Assembly: GCF_017876295.1 (NCBI RefSeq)
Contig: NZ_JAGINT010000002.1
Coordinates: 4,216,001 to 4,280,000 of the forward strand
Length of the DNA: 64,000 nt
Source: Kribbella aluminosa
Lineage (GTDB): Bacteria > Actinomycetota > Actinomycetes > Propionibacteriales > Kribbellaceae
Direction of reading: 5' to 3'
Position numbers and translations under genes: made by a program. This document shows positions 1-8,542 of the stretch, one piece after another. Each line of letters starts with the position of its first letter. Within the stretch, counting starts at the first letter, position 1. The notes below the pieces were generated by a model. That model had not been told where the DNA came from, searched no databases, and was given only the letters and a program-made list of their open reading frames with translations.

Positions 1-914
1 TGCCGATCGACGGCACGGTGCTGACGCGGGTGCTGGAGGCGGCGCACCGGGCGCCGAGTGTTGGGCTCAGTCAGCCGTGGGACTTTCTGCTGATCCGGGA
101 CGTCGCGACCCGGCGGAAGGTGCACGACCTGGCGACGCGGCAGCGGGACGCGTTCGCGCGATCGCTTCCGGAGCAGCGGCGGCAGGCGTTCGACGGGCTG
201 AAGATCGAGGCGATCCTCGACACCCCGTTGAACATCGCGGTGACCTGCGACCCGGGTCGCGGCGGCCGGCACGTCCTCGGCCGGCACGCGGATCCGCGCA
301 CCACCTGGTTCTCGGCCGCGATCGCGATCCAGAACCTCTGGCTCGCCGCCCGCGCCGAAGGACTCGGCGTCGGCTGGGTCTCGTTCTTCGGTCCGCAGGA
401 GGTCGCGGAAGTACTCGGCCTCCCGCCCCACCTCGAGCTGATCGGCTACCTCTGCGTCGGGTACGTCGACGAGTTCGCCCCGGCCCCCGAGCTCGTCCGC
501 TCCGGCTGGGCCGAACGCCGCCCGCTGTCCTGGGCGATCCACCACGAACAATGGGGCCGCCGCGACACCTCGATCGTCGACGACGCCCTGCACGCCGCAC
601 AGAACGCAGTACGCACAACCGGCCAACGCATCCACGTCATCGTCGGCGGGAACGTAGCCCACCTCGAGCAGCCCGAGTCCTTGGTCGTCGATCTCGGCAC
701 CACCAAGCCGGACCACAACTTCGGCGTACTGTGGCGCCCGGCGCGCACCCCCGCGGAAGCCGAGGAGTACGGCGTGGAAATCGCCCGCGACCTCGCTCTC
801 CAGGGCGCCGGCCACCTCGACGTACACCTGGCAACCGACTCGGCGACGGCGAAGGCCCTGGCGGAAGGGCTCACGCTCGGCGCGTCCGCGTGTGGCCTGA
901 AAGTGTCCCGCTGA
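1..914 (+). CDS. bluB: BluB-type 5,6-dimethylbenzimidazole synthase, 5' truncated
   Basis: Flavin nitroreductase fold of the BluB type, which cleaves reduced FMN to form the lower ligand of cobalamin. The frame is open from base 3, so the true start lies upstream of the window. The internal GTG at 18 falls after the expected N-terminal helix. Visible signatures are the APSVG..QPWDF block near the left end, the TTWFSAAIAIQNLWLAARAE helix and the GLGVGWVSFF segment. The BluB part seems to end near WAIHHEQWG (about nt 560). About 115 further residues follow that I cannot assign. A strong hairpin follows the stop, so this gene probably ends its transcript. Family call is firm; the role of the C-terminal extension is unknown. 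Confidence 0.85.
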   Translation, partial: PIDGTVLTRVLEAAHRAPSVGLSQPWDFLLIRDVATRRKVHDLATRQRDAFARSLPEQRRQAFDGLKIEAILDTPLNIAVTCDPGRGGRHVLGRHADPRTTWFSAAIAIQNLWLAARAEGLGVGWVSFFGPQEVAEVLGLPPHLELIGYLCVGYVDEFAPAPELVRSGWAERRPLSWAIHHEQWGRRDTSIVDDALHAAQNAVRTTGQRIHVIVGGNVAHLEQPESLVVDLGTTKPDHNFGVLWRPARTPAEAEEYGVEIARDLALQGAGHLDVHLATDSATAKALAEGLTLGASACGLKVSR

Positions 915-922
915 GACGTTTC

Positions 923-960
923 TGAGTCCCACGTACTACCAGGGTCGTACGTGGGACTCA
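923..960 (+). terminator. Perfect 14-bp hairpin after bluB
   Basis: TGAGTCCCACGTAC at 923-936 is perfectly complementary to 947-960, with a 10-nt loop, 8 bases after the bluB stop. It is followed by a short pyrimidine run (ctctttc). It separates bluB from the next gene and may also carry regulatory signals for it. Confidence 0.75.
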
Positions 961-1025
961 CTCTTTCGGGTGAACCTGCCCGGAGGGGCCTTGGTTCCGT
1001 CGGCACACGGTGCGAGGCTGTATGC

Positions 1026-2165
1026 ATGGGCGTAGCGCAGCGCAACAGACGATGGTTGGTTCCGGTCACGGCGGTTGCAGTGGTGGCAGCGGTAGGGGCA
1101 CTCGGTCCGGTGGTCGCGGACGCCTCGCCGAAGCTGCCGAGTATCACCGCACAGGATCTGCTCACCAAGGTGCAGTCCGCGAAGGTGGACGGCTTGAGCG
1201 GCATGGTCAGCTCGACCGCGGATCTCGGGCTGCCGGCGATCCCGGGGATGGGCGACCGCGGCGGCAACAGCACCACCAGCCAGATCACCCAGATGCTCAG
1301 CGGCCAGCACACCGCGCGGGTCGCGTTCGCGAGCCCGGACAAGGCCCGGGTGTCGGTGCTCGACAACCAGGCCGAGCGGGTCTGGACGACCGACGGCACG
1401 TCCGCGTGGGCGTACGACTCGGGCAACCGCGAGGCGACCAAGCTGACGCTGCCCGCGCACCAGAGCGCCAAGCCTGAGAAGACGGCACCGGAGAACTACA
1501 ACCCGCAGACCGTGGCCAAGCAGTTCCTGGCCGCGATCGACCCGACCACCACGGTCCAGGTCAGCGGCACCGAGAAGGTCGCCGGCCGGGACGCGTACAA
1601 GCTCCGCCTGGTGCCGAAGACCGACAAGACGACGGTCGGTTCGGTGACGCTGGCGATCGACTCGAAGACCTGGGTCCCGCTGGACGTGACCGTGATGCCG
1701 CGCAGCGGCGGCAGCCCGGCGGTCGAGCTCGGCTTCACCTCGGTGTCGTTCGCCGTACCGTCCGCGAGCACCTTCACGTTCACCCCGCCGAAGGGTGTCA
1801 AGGTCACCGACCAGAAGGTGCCGTCCAAGGTCACCCCGAAGCAGATCGCGCCGAAGCAGGTCGAGCCGCCGAGCGGCGTCCTTCCCCGCAAGTCCGGTAC
1901 GCCGGCCGACAAGCCGACCGTGATCGGTACGGGCTGGGACAGCGTCGTGATGTTCAAGGGTGGCGCGCAGACCGCCGGCCTGACCGGGAACGGCCAGCTC
2001 GCGCAGTTGCTCGCGAAGGCGCCGACCGTGCAGGGCTCGTGGGGTAAGGGCAAGGTGCTGACCAGCAAGATGGTGAGTGTGCTGATCACCGACGACGGCC
2101 GGGTCTTCGCCGGTCTGGTCACTCCGGACACCCTGCAGGCCGCCGCGGCCAAGGCCCCGCGCTGA
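1026..2165 (+). CDS. Exported LolA/DUF2092-like protein
   Basis: A 379-residue protein with a basic N-terminus followed by a hydrophobic stretch (residues about 9-30) ending in a VVADAS-like signal-peptidase site. The rest resembles the LolA/MucB-like fold: QDLLTKVQSAKVDGLSG start, an AYDSGNREATKL segment, and a GRDAYKLRLVPK core. Such proteins in actinobacteria are predicted cell-surface lipid-binding or sigma-factor accessory proteins. The start is ATG 1026; longer open frame upstream would overlap the bluB terminator and lacks a signal peptide. It lies 23 bp upstream of an ABC exporter and probably works with it. Exact function unknown. Confidence 0.7.
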   Translation: MGVAQRNRRWLVPVTAVAVVAAVGALGPVVADASPKLPSITAQDLLTKVQSAKVDGLSGMVSSTADLGLPAIPGMGDRGGNSTTSQITQMLSGQHTARVAFASPDKARVSVLDNQAERVWTTDGTSAWAYDSGNREATKLTLPAHQSAKPEKTAPENYNPQTVAKQFLAAIDPTTTVQVSGTEKVAGRDAYKLRLVPKTDKTTVGSVTLAIDSKTWVPLDVTVMPRSGGSPAVELGFTSVSFAVPSASTFTFTPPKGVKVTDQKVPSKVTPKQIAPKQVEPPSGVLPRKSGTPADKPTVIGTGWDSVVMFKGGAQTAGLTGNGQLAQLLAKAPTVQGSWGKGKVLTSKMVSVLITDDGRVFAGLVTPDTLQAAAAKAPR

Positions 2166-2188
2166 ACGACGAGACGCTGAGCAGCGAG

Positions 2189-3124
2189 ATGGCGAGCGCG
2201 CCGGTCGTCACCCACGGGTTGACCAAACGGTTCCGCAGCGGACAGATCGCGGTCGACGCGGTCGACCTGGAGGTGCCGGCCGGTAGCGTGTACGGCTTCC
2301 TCGGCCCGAACGGGTCGGGGAAGACCACCACGATCCGGATGCTGCTCGGCCTGATCGCCCCGACGTCCGGGTCGGTCGAGCTGCTCGGCGAGCCGATGCC
2401 GAAGGCGCACCTGCGGGTGCTGCCGCGGGTCGGCGCGCTGGTCGAAGGCCCGGCGTTCTACCCGTTCTGGACCGGTCAGGCGAACCTGCTGCGCTTCGAC
2501 GCCGCGGACCGGACGGCAGACCCGAAGACCCGCAAGGCGCGCGCAGGGGAGGCGCTGGAGCGGGTCGGTCTGTCGAACGCGTCCGGCAAGAAGGTCCGCG
2601 CGTACTCGCTCGGTATGCGGCAGCGGCTCGCGATCGCGGTCGCGCTGATGCAGCGCCGCGAGCTGCTGGTGCTGGACGAGCCGACGAACGGCCTGGACCC
2701 GCAGGGCACCCGTGAGGTCCGGCACCTGATCCGTGAGCTGGCCAACGACGGTACGACGGTGTTCACGTCGACGCACCTGCTGGACGAGGTCCAGCAGGTC
2801 TGTACGCACGCCGCGGTGATGAGCCGCGGCAAGCTGGTCCGGCAGTCCACCGTCGCGGATCTGCGCGCCGAGCTCCGTCCCCGGCTGGTCGTCCGTACTC
2901 CGGATCTCACCCAGGCGGCCGACACGCTGCAGGGTCTCGGTGTCACGGACCTGAAGACCACCGAGGAGACCGTCGAGGGCGACCCCGGCGAGCTCCCGAT
3001 CGAGAAGTTCGCGGCCGCCCTGGTCGCCGCCGACGTCCGGATCCACGGCTTCGGCCTGGAACGCCCGAGCCTGGAGGACGCGTTCGTGGCACTCACCGGG
3101 GAGGGTTTCGATGTCGCCGAGTGA
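2189..3124 (+). CDS. ABC-2 type exporter, ATP-binding protein
   Basis: A 311-residue ABC ATPase of the drug/antibiotic export (CcmA-like) group. Walker A is GPNGSGKTTT (residues about 36-45), the signature is YSLGMRQRLAIA, Walker B is LLVLDEPTNGLDP, and the switch histidine is in STHLLDEV. The C-terminal region resembles the usual extra domain of this group. The stop overlaps the start of the permease gene by 14 bp, so the two are almost certainly co-translated. The substrate is not evident; the LolA-like gene upstream suggests a lipid or envelope substrate, which is only an inference. Confidence 0.9.
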   Translation: MASAPVVTHGLTKRFRSGQIAVDAVDLEVPAGSVYGFLGPNGSGKTTTIRMLLGLIAPTSGSVELLGEPMPKAHLRVLPRVGALVEGPAFYPFWTGQANLLRFDAADRTADPKTRKARAGEALERVGLSNASGKKVRAYSLGMRQRLAIAVALMQRRELLVLDEPTNGLDPQGTREVRHLIRELANDGTTVFTSTHLLDEVQQVCTHAAVMSRGKLVRQSTVADLRAELRPRLVVRTPDLTQAADTLQGLGVTDLKTTEETVEGDPGELPIEKFAAALVAADVRIHGFGLERPSLEDAFVALTGEGFDVAE

Positions 3125-3992
3125 AGCGACCGCCGACGTCAAGGCTGCTGAGGCAGCTGAGGCTGCCGTGGTGCCCAGCGCCGGGCGGCACACGCTGGCG
3201 TTGTTCGGGTCCGAGCTGCGGCTGGTGTTCGGCCGGGCGCGGACCCTGGTCGGGCTCGGTGTGCTGGCCGCGGTCCCGTTGCTGATCGGGATCGCGATCA
3301 AGGTCTCCGGCACCGACGGCGGCACCGACGGGTTCCTCGGGCAGATCGCCGGCAACGGGCTGTTCCTGATCGTCGGCAGCCTCGGCCTGTCGATGCCGTT
3401 CTTCCTGCCGACCGCGGTGACCGTGGTCTCCGGCGAGTCGCTGGCCGGCGAGGCCAGCCTCGGCACCCTCCGCACCATGCTCACCGCGCCGGCCGGGCGG
3501 TCCCGGCTGCTCGCCGCCAAGATGGTCGCGCTCTCGGTGTTCTGCCTGGTCGCGACGATGGTGATCTGGATCTCCGGCCTGATCGTCGGGTTCGTGCTGT
3601 TCCCGGTCGGTGACGTGCTGCTGCTGTCCGGTTCGACCGTCTCGCTCGGCGACGGCCTGGTCCGCGCGCTGGGGATTGCCGTGCTGGTCGCGCTGTCGCT
3701 GCTCGGGCTGGCCGCGATCGGTCTGTTCGTGTCGTCGCTGACCTCGACGCCGCTGGCCGCGATGGCGGCGACGTTCGGCGCGTTCGTCATCCTTGGGATC
3801 CTGACCGCGATCCCGCAGCTGCACGCGATCCACCCGTGGCTGCTGATCTACCACTGGCAGTCGTTCGCCGACCTGCTCCGAGATCCGCCGTACTACCACG
3901 ACATCATCCGCAACCTGCTGCTCCAGGCCGGGTACGTCGTGGTCTTCTACGCGGCCGCCTGGGCACGCATCACGAGCCGCGACATAACCTAA
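3111..3992 (+). CDS. ABC-2 family transporter permease
   Basis: A 293-residue integral membrane protein with about six hydrophobic segments, including LVGLGVLAAVPLLIGIAI near residue 45, the long FCLVATMVIWISGLIVGFVL segment, and a last helix near the C-terminus. The motif GEASLGTLRTMLTAPAGRSRLLAAK is typical of ABC-2 permeases. It overlaps the ATPase gene by 14 bp and forms the membrane part of the exporter. The N-terminal 20 residues are rich in alanine and glutamate (KAAEAAEAAVV), probably cytoplasmic. Confidence 0.88.
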   Translation: MSPSEATADVKAAEAAEAAVVPSAGRHTLALFGSELRLVFGRARTLVGLGVLAAVPLLIGIAIKVSGTDGGTDGFLGQIAGNGLFLIVGSLGLSMPFFLPTAVTVVSGESLAGEASLGTLRTMLTAPAGRSRLLAAKMVALSVFCLVATMVIWISGLIVGFVLFPVGDVLLLSGSTVSLGDGLVRALGIAVLVALSLLGLAAIGLFVSSLTSTPLAAMAATFGAFVILGILTAIPQLHAIHPWLLIYHWQSFADLLRDPPYYHDIIRNLLLQAGYVVVFYAAAWARITSRDIT

Positions 3993-3997
3993 GCCGG

Positions 3998-4828
3998 GTG
4001 GAAGCCGACCTCGTCGCCGTACTTCGCTGCCCGGTCTGTGCGGATTCGCTCGCCCTGTCTGACCGTACGGCGCGGTGCTCGCACGGGCACACATACGACC
4101 TGGCCAAGCAGGGGTACCTGAACCTGCTGCCCGCGGCGTCGAACGGTATCGAGGGCGACTCGGCCGCGATGGTCGGCGCCCGTACGGTCTTCCTCGGCAC
4201 CGGCCACTACGCACCGATCCGGGACGCACTGATCCTCGCGGCCGACCTGGGCGACGACGACCTGGTGGTCGAGGTCGGCGCCGGTACGGCGTACTACCTG
4301 TCCGGCGTCCTCGGCCTGTCGGAGCATCGGCGCGGTGTCGCCCTGGACGTGTCGAAGTACGCCGCCCGCCGGGCCTCGAAGGTCGATCCGCGGATCGCCT
4401 CCGTGGTGTGCGACGCGTGGCGCGAATTGCCGCTCGTCGACGGCTCCGCGCAGCTGCTGCTGAACGTGTTCGCGCCCCGCAACGCCCGGGAGATGGCGCG
4501 CGTACTCGCGCCGGGCGGCCGGCTGCTCGTCGTCACGCCGAACCAGCAGCATCTCGCCGAACTGGTCGACGTACTCGGAATGGTCAGCGTCGACGAGGAC
4601 AAGGAACGCCGCCTCGAGGACTCGCTGAACGGGGAGTTCACGCGGACCGGCAGCGAGGTGGTCGAGGAGGTCATGCCCCTGGACCGGACGGCCGTGGAGC
4701 AGTTGGTGCTGATGACGCCGAGCGCCCGGCACCTGAACTACCGCGAGCTCCTGCAGCGGATCGCGCTGCTGCCGGAGCCGAGCATCGTCACGCTGTCGGT
4801 CACGCTGTCGACGTGGGAGCCGTACTGA
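3998..4828 (+). CDS. RlmA-type 23S rRNA guanine-N1 methyltransferase
   Basis: A 276-residue SAM-dependent methyltransferase. The N-terminal zinc knuckle CPVC...CSHGH followed by YDLAKQGYLNLL is the hallmark of RlmA(I/II), which methylates G745 or G748 of 23S rRNA. The SAM site is VVEVGAGTAYYL. GTG 3998 is chosen because it lies 5 bp after the permease stop and places the zinc knuckle near residue 10; the longer frame runs inside the permease gene. In some actinobacteria RlmA(II) homologues give tylosin or mycinamicin resistance, so linkage to an exporter is worth noting, but nothing here shows a drug substrate. Confidence 0.85.
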   Translation: MEADLVAVLRCPVCADSLALSDRTARCSHGHTYDLAKQGYLNLLPAASNGIEGDSAAMVGARTVFLGTGHYAPIRDALILAADLGDDDLVVEVGAGTAYYLSGVLGLSEHRRGVALDVSKYAARRASKVDPRIASVVCDAWRELPLVDGSAQLLLNVFAPRNAREMARVLAPGGRLLVVTPNQQHLAELVDVLGMVSVDEDKERRLEDSLNGEFTRTGSEVVEEVMPLDRTAVEQLVLMTPSARHLNYRELLQRIALLPEPSIVTLSVTLSTWEPY

Positions 4829-4834
4829 CAGCAG

Positions 4835-4863
4835 AGTGATGCCGGCTCGAGCTCGGCACCACT
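4835..4863. terminator. Hairpin between convergent genes
   Basis: AGTG-A-TGCCG at 4835-4844 pairs with CGGCA-C-CACT at 4854-4863, with one internal mismatch. It lies between the convergent rlmA-like and azoreductase genes and could end both transcripts. No T tract is present. Confidence 0.5.
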
Positions 4864-4877
4864 GAGCGAGTCCCGGA

Positions 4878-5546
4878 TCAGGCCGCGTTGCCGATCAGTT
4901 CGCGGGCGACGACCGTGCCGTGGTTGCCGGCGTCGACGTGGGCCTCGGACTCCGAGACCTTGGAGGCGTCGATCAGCTCCTCCATGCCCGGGGTGACCGG
5001 GGCCAGGGTGAGTTCGGCGGCCGCGGTCCGGATGTTCATGCCGAACACGTCACCGAAGATCCGCTCCAGGTACGGCGTCGCGTGGTCCCAGCCGTGCTTC
5101 GGGGAGCCGGGACCGTAGCCGCCGCCCCGGGCGAGGGCGAAGATCGCCGGCTTGTCGGCGAGCGGGCGCGAACCGAAGGCGAGGTCCTTGTCGATCACCA
5201 GCACGTCGATCCAGGTCTTCACGTTCTGCGCGATGCCGTAGTTGTACATCGGGACGGCGAGCAGGACCGCGTCGGCGGTCACGATCTCGGCCTTCAGCTC
5301 GTCGGCGATCGCCTGTGCGTCCGCGAGCGGCATCCGGTCGGCGCCGGCGGCCGGCTCCTGGCCCAGCTGGGCGGCGACCAGCGTCGGCCACACGGTCGAG
5401 GGGAGCGGGTGCTGACCGAGGTCACGCCGTACGACGACACCGTCCGGGTGCTCCGCCTTCCAGGCGGCCTCGGCGCTGTCCGCCAGCGCGCGGGACACCG
5501 AACCGTCCAGCCGGACGCTGGCGTCGACGCGTAGCAGGGTGCTCAT
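4878..5546 (-). CDS. azoR: FMN-dependent NADH-azoreductase (AzoR/AcpD family)
   Basis: A 222-residue flavodoxin-like quinone/azo reductase. The FMN site begins at LLRVDASVRLDGSVSR, the AVPMYNYGI motif near residue 100 binds the flavin ring, and FALARGGGYGPGS is the second flavin loop. It reduces quinones and azo compounds with NADH and is usually induced by electrophiles. ATG 5546 is preferred over ATG 5561 because a GGAG lies 10-11 bases upstream of it. It is divergent from a MarR regulator, and the start codon sits inside an inverted half-site (5545-5554), consistent with repression by that regulator. Confidence 0.88.
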   Translation of the reverse strand: MSTLLRVDASVRLDGSVSRALADSAEAAWKAEHPDGVVVRRDLGQHPLPSTVWPTLVAAQLGQEPAAGADRMPLADAQAIADELKAEIVTADAVLLAVPMYNYGIAQNVKTWIDVLVIDKDLAFGSRPLADKPAIFALARGGGYGPGSPKHGWDHATPYLERIFGDVFGMNIRTAAAELTLAPVTPGMEELIDASKVSESEAHVDAGNHGTVVARELIGNAA

Positions 5547-5622
5547 ATGTTCTGTCTCCATCGAGTTGAGAGGGCGAGCTCGTTTGAGCTGTTCCGAAGA
5601 TAATCTGTAAGGCAGAACATAT
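5545..5622. promoter_or_regulatory. Candidate MarR operators in the azoR-marR divergent promoter
   Basis: ATATGTTCTG at 5545-5554 recurs in inverted orientation as CAGAACATAT at 5613-5622. The second copy overlaps a short palindrome TCTGTAAGGCAGA at 5604-5616. One site covers the azoR start and the other lies between the two genes, so a single regulator could control both. Confidence 0.5.
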
Positions 5623-5669
5623 TCAAGTCAGATCGTATTCCAGGTGGCGTACGCACGTAGGATGGACGC

Positions 5670-6218
5670 ATGTCCAGTACTCCGGCCGACGTCGCCGCCC
5701 GTGGAGCGCGCGGGATCGAGCCCCAGAGCGCCGGTGGTGCGCCGGTGGAGGCCGATCTCGGCTGGGCCCTGGGCGTTGTCTTCCGGCAGTACGCGAAGGC
5801 GTCAGCGGCGGCCCTGGAGGGCCTTCCCGGTGGGCCGCGCGGGTATCAGGTGCTGGCGACGACCAGCTCCGAAGGCCCGAAGCGGCAGCTGGACCTGGCC
5901 GCGCAGCTCGGCGTCGACCGGACCGTGATGACGTACCTGCTGGACGACCTGGAGAAGGCCGGCCTCGTGCAGCGCCGCCCGGACCCGGCCGACCGCCGGG
6001 CGCGGCTGATCGCGCCGACCGAGCAGGGCCACGAGGTGATGTGCGACCTGGAGCGGCGGCTGCGCGCGACCGAGGACCACATGCTCGGCATCCTCGACGA
6101 CTCGGAGCGCGCCAGCTTCCGGATGCTGCTGCAGCGGCTGGCGATGAAGGCCAACGCGATCGACCCACTGCACAACGCCTGCACCCTCGCCGAGGCCGAC
6201 GACCCCGCACAGACCTGA
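5670..6218 (+). CDS. MarR-family transcriptional regulator
   Basis: A 182-residue winged-helix regulator. After about 35 variable residues comes the MarR core: QLDLAAQLGVDRTVMTYLLDDLEKAGLVQRRPDPADRRARL holds the recognition helix and the wing, with the conserved DRR.R. The C-terminal dimer helix contains LRATEDHMLG. ATG 5670 is the only start giving the whole domain without running into the operator region. It lies divergent from azoR and probably represses it in response to quinones or phenolics, as known MarR/azoreductase pairs do. Ligand unknown. Confidence 0.88.
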   Translation: MSSTPADVAARGARGIEPQSAGGAPVEADLGWALGVVFRQYAKASAAALEGLPGGPRGYQVLATTSSEGPKRQLDLAAQLGVDRTVMTYLLDDLEKAGLVQRRPDPADRRARLIAPTEQGHEVMCDLERRLRATEDHMLGILDDSERASFRMLLQRLAMKANAIDPLHNACTLAEADDPAQT

Positions 6219-6226
6219 CCGCAGAC

Positions 6227-6877
6227 CTAACGCAGCGGGACGAAGCCGGATTCGTAGGCGCGGATCACGGCCTGGGTGCGGTCCCGGGCGTTCAGCTTGG
6301 AGAGCACGTTCGCGACGTGCGTCTTGACGGTCTGCAGGCCGAGGATCAGCTCGGCCGCGATCTCGGCGTTCGACAGCCCGCGCGCCATCAGCCGCAGCAC
6401 CTCCTGCTCGCGCTCGGTGAGCTGGTACTCGTCGAGCCCGGTCGGCGCCGGCGCGCCCGCGTGGGCGAGTGCCAGCGCGCGGATCGCCTCCGGAAACAGC
6501 AGCGACTCGCTGCGCGCGACCGTCCGGATCGCCGCGACGATGTCGTCCGGCGGCGTCCGCTTGAGCAGGAATCCGGACGCGCCCGCGCGGAGTGCGTCGT
6601 ACACGTAGTCGTCGTTCTCGAACGTGGTGACGACCAGCACCCGCGGCGCCGGGTCGAGGCTGTCCAGCAGCAGCCGGGTCGCCTGGATGCCGTCCACCGC
6701 GGGCATCCGGACGTCCATCAGTACGACGTCGGCACCGGTACGGCGGACCAGCGGGAGCACCTCCGCGCCGTCGCCCGCCTCGCCGACGACCGTGAGGTCC
6801 TCCTCGGCGTTGATGATGGCGCGCAGTCCGCTACGGATCAGCGGCTCGTCGTCGACCACGACCACGGACAGGTTCAT
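6227..6877 (-). CDS. NarL/FixJ-type response regulator
   Basis: A 216-residue regulator. The receiver domain has the acidic pair DDE (residues 9-11), the phospho-acceptor aspartate in VVLMDVRMP (about 54), the TT switch and the lysine in LLKR. The C-terminal LuxR helix-turn-helix contains LTEREQEVLRLMARGLSNAEIAAEL. It follows the histidine kinase gene with a 1-bp gap and is surely its partner. Targets are not visible; divergent genes lie too far to infer a regulon. Confidence 0.92.
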   Translation of the reverse strand: MNLSVVVVDDEPLIRSGLRAIINAEEDLTVVGEAGDGAEVLPLVRRTGADVVLMDVRMPAVDGIQATRLLLDSLDPAPRVLVVTTFENDDYVYDALRAGASGFLLKRTPPDDIVAAIRTVARSESLLFPEAIRALALAHAGAPAPTGLDEYQLTEREQEVLRLMARGLSNAEIAAELILGLQTVKTHVANVLSKLNARDRTQAVIRAYESGFVPLR

Positions 6878-6878
6878 C

Positions 6879-8171
6879 TCATCCCTTCGTCACGTTCACC
6901 GGCAGCCGTACGGCGAGTCTCCAGCCCGGGCCGTCCGGGCGGCTGACCGGCCCGGCGTCGACGGTGCCGCGCAGTACGGCGACTCTTTCACGGATCCCGG
7001 CCAGGCCGCGGCCGCCGCCCGTGTGATCGGATCTGCCGCTGACCGGGTTGGCCACGATCAGCTCGAGGCCGGAGGCGTCCAGGCGGATGGATATTCCTAC
7101 GGCGAGTTCGCCGGCCGGGCGGCCCGCGTGCCGGATCGCGTTGGTGAGGCCCTCCTGGATGATCCGGTACGCCTCCCGGGAGACCGCCGCGGGCAGCTGC
7201 GCCAGCTCGCCCCGGTGCTCGACCTCGACCGTGATGCCGCCCGCACGGGTCGCCTCGACCAGGCGGTCCAGCCCGCCGAGCGTGGTCTGTGGCGCCGTAC
7301 GGGAACCCGGACGCCGGTCGTCGCGGAGCAGCCCGAGGACGTGGTCGAGGTCCGCCAGCGCCGCCCGCGCGGAGGTCTCCATCGCGGCCAGCGCGGTCTT
7401 GGCGAACTCCGGGTCGCTGGCCAGCACCCGACGGGCCGCGGCCGCCTGGATCGTGACCAGGCTGAGTGCGTGCCCGACGCTGTCGTGCAGCTCGCGGGCC
7501 AGACGGTTGCGCTCGGCAAGCGTCGCGGTCTGCTGCTCGAGCAGCTCGATGCGCTCCGCGGCGGTCGGGCCGAGGACCTGCGGCGCCAGGTACGCCAGCA
7601 GGGCGCCGACCGCGGCCGAGAGCAGGAACAAGGAGGCGAGCCCGCCGATCGCGGCGGCCGGCATCCACAGGTCGGTCCAGTTGCCGCGCACGGCGTACGA
7701 CAGTCCCGGTACGGCGTCGTGCGTGCCGGCGGAGCGGAACGGGGCGGCCAGCCAGATCGCGCCGAGGCCGAACACGACGGTACTGAGGACGCCGACCACG
7801 CCGCCGCCCAGCAGGTGCAGGCAGAACCACGCCGTCGTCCGGCGGCGTTGTGCCCAGGTCCGCGCCGGGCCGAGTGGCCGCTCCTCGAAGCGCACCGCGA
7901 GCAGCGACTCGACCGCGATGCCCTCGACCTCGCGGACCGCGGGCAGCAGCCCGAGCACGAGCGGCGGCACCAGCCCGAGCACCACGTAGAGGGTGCCGGT
8001 GGCAACCTTCGGCAGTCCGAGGCCGGAGACCACCGCGCCCAGCGCGCTGTCGACCAGGATGAACGCCAGCACCAGCGCGGCGCCGAGCAGCAGGTACACC
8101 CAGCGCAGGTACGTCGACGGACGCCACAGGCAACCGATCGCCTGCCACACCCACCGCGCCGTCGTTCTCAC
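6879..8171 (-). CDS. Sensor histidine kinase, HisKA_3 (NarX/DesK-like)
   Basis: A 430-residue membrane kinase. The N-terminal half has about four to six hydrophobic segments, a membrane sensor domain with a central extracytoplasmic loop. The dimerisation domain carries the phospho-acceptor in LARELHDSVGHALS (about residue 230). The ATP site has EGLTNAIRHA (N box) and GGGRGLAGIRERV (G box). The stop lies one base before the response-regulator start, so the pair is one operon. The signal is unknown. Confidence 0.9.
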   Translation of the reverse strand: MRTTARWVWQAIGCLWRPSTYLRWVYLLLGAALVLAFILVDSALGAVVSGLGLPKVATGTLYVVLGLVPPLVLGLLPAVREVEGIAVESLLAVRFEERPLGPARTWAQRRRTTAWFCLHLLGGGVVGVLSTVVFGLGAIWLAAPFRSAGTHDAVPGLSYAVRGNWTDLWMPAAAIGGLASLFLLSAAVGALLAYLAPQVLGPTAAERIELLEQQTATLAERNRLARELHDSVGHALSLVTIQAAAARRVLASDPEFAKTALAAMETSARAALADLDHVLGLLRDDRRPGSRTAPQTTLGGLDRLVEATRAGGITVEVEHRGELAQLPAAVSREAYRIIQEGLTNAIRHAGRPAGELAVGISIRLDASGLELIVANPVSGRSDHTGGGRGLAGIRERVAVLRGTVDAGPVSRPDGPGWRLAVRLPVNVTKG

Positions 8172-8486
8172 GGTGACATCGTGTCAAAGCCGGGGGAGCG
8201 CCACCTCCCTCCCCGGAGTGAGCGCAGGGAAACCCGTGCCGACCGGACCCGTGACGTGGGCTCGGTCACCAGAAAGTTGAGGGTTTACGTAAATTTGACG
8301 CAATGCCGCCGGGTTCGGTCCTCGCGGGCGTCGCGATCTGCTGCCCAGGCAGGTACGGTCTGTGGTCGGGGCGGGTGCCCGTCTGGCTACGGACAGGCAT
8401 GGGGGAGCTCCAGGAACGGGTGGCCGGCAGGATGCGAGGACCCGGTGCGGCGGACGTTAAGTCCCCGTGAAGTCCGCGCGGACCGA
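8172..8486. other. Intergenic region with one palindrome
   Basis: Divergent region between the kinase gene and the importer operon. I see no credible ORF or RNA gene. A perfect palindrome TTTACGTAAA lies at 8284-8293 and could be an operator for the kinase operon. The rest is GC-rich with no repeat I can define. Confidence 0.5.
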
Positions 8487-8524
8487 TTGACCACCTTTCT
8501 GCATTTGATGTTTGATCAAATATC
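8487..8524 (+). promoter_or_regulatory. Promoter and GntR-type operator of the catabolic operon
   Basis: TTGACC at 8487-8492 and TTTGAT at 8511-8516 have an 18-bp spacer and could be -35 and -10 boxes. The -10 is embedded in the 18-bp near-perfect palindrome GATgTTTGATCAAAtATC at 8507-8524. This is the expected geometry for repression by a GntR/FCD regulator, two of which are encoded in the operon. Confidence 0.6.
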
Positions 8525-8542
8525 GGGACGAGAGAGGTCGAT

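Noticed and set aside
3998-4828. Macrolide-resistance methyltransferase (TlrB type) instead of RlmA
   Set aside because: The domain is shared and nothing in the context shows a macrolide cluster, so the general RlmA-type call is kept.
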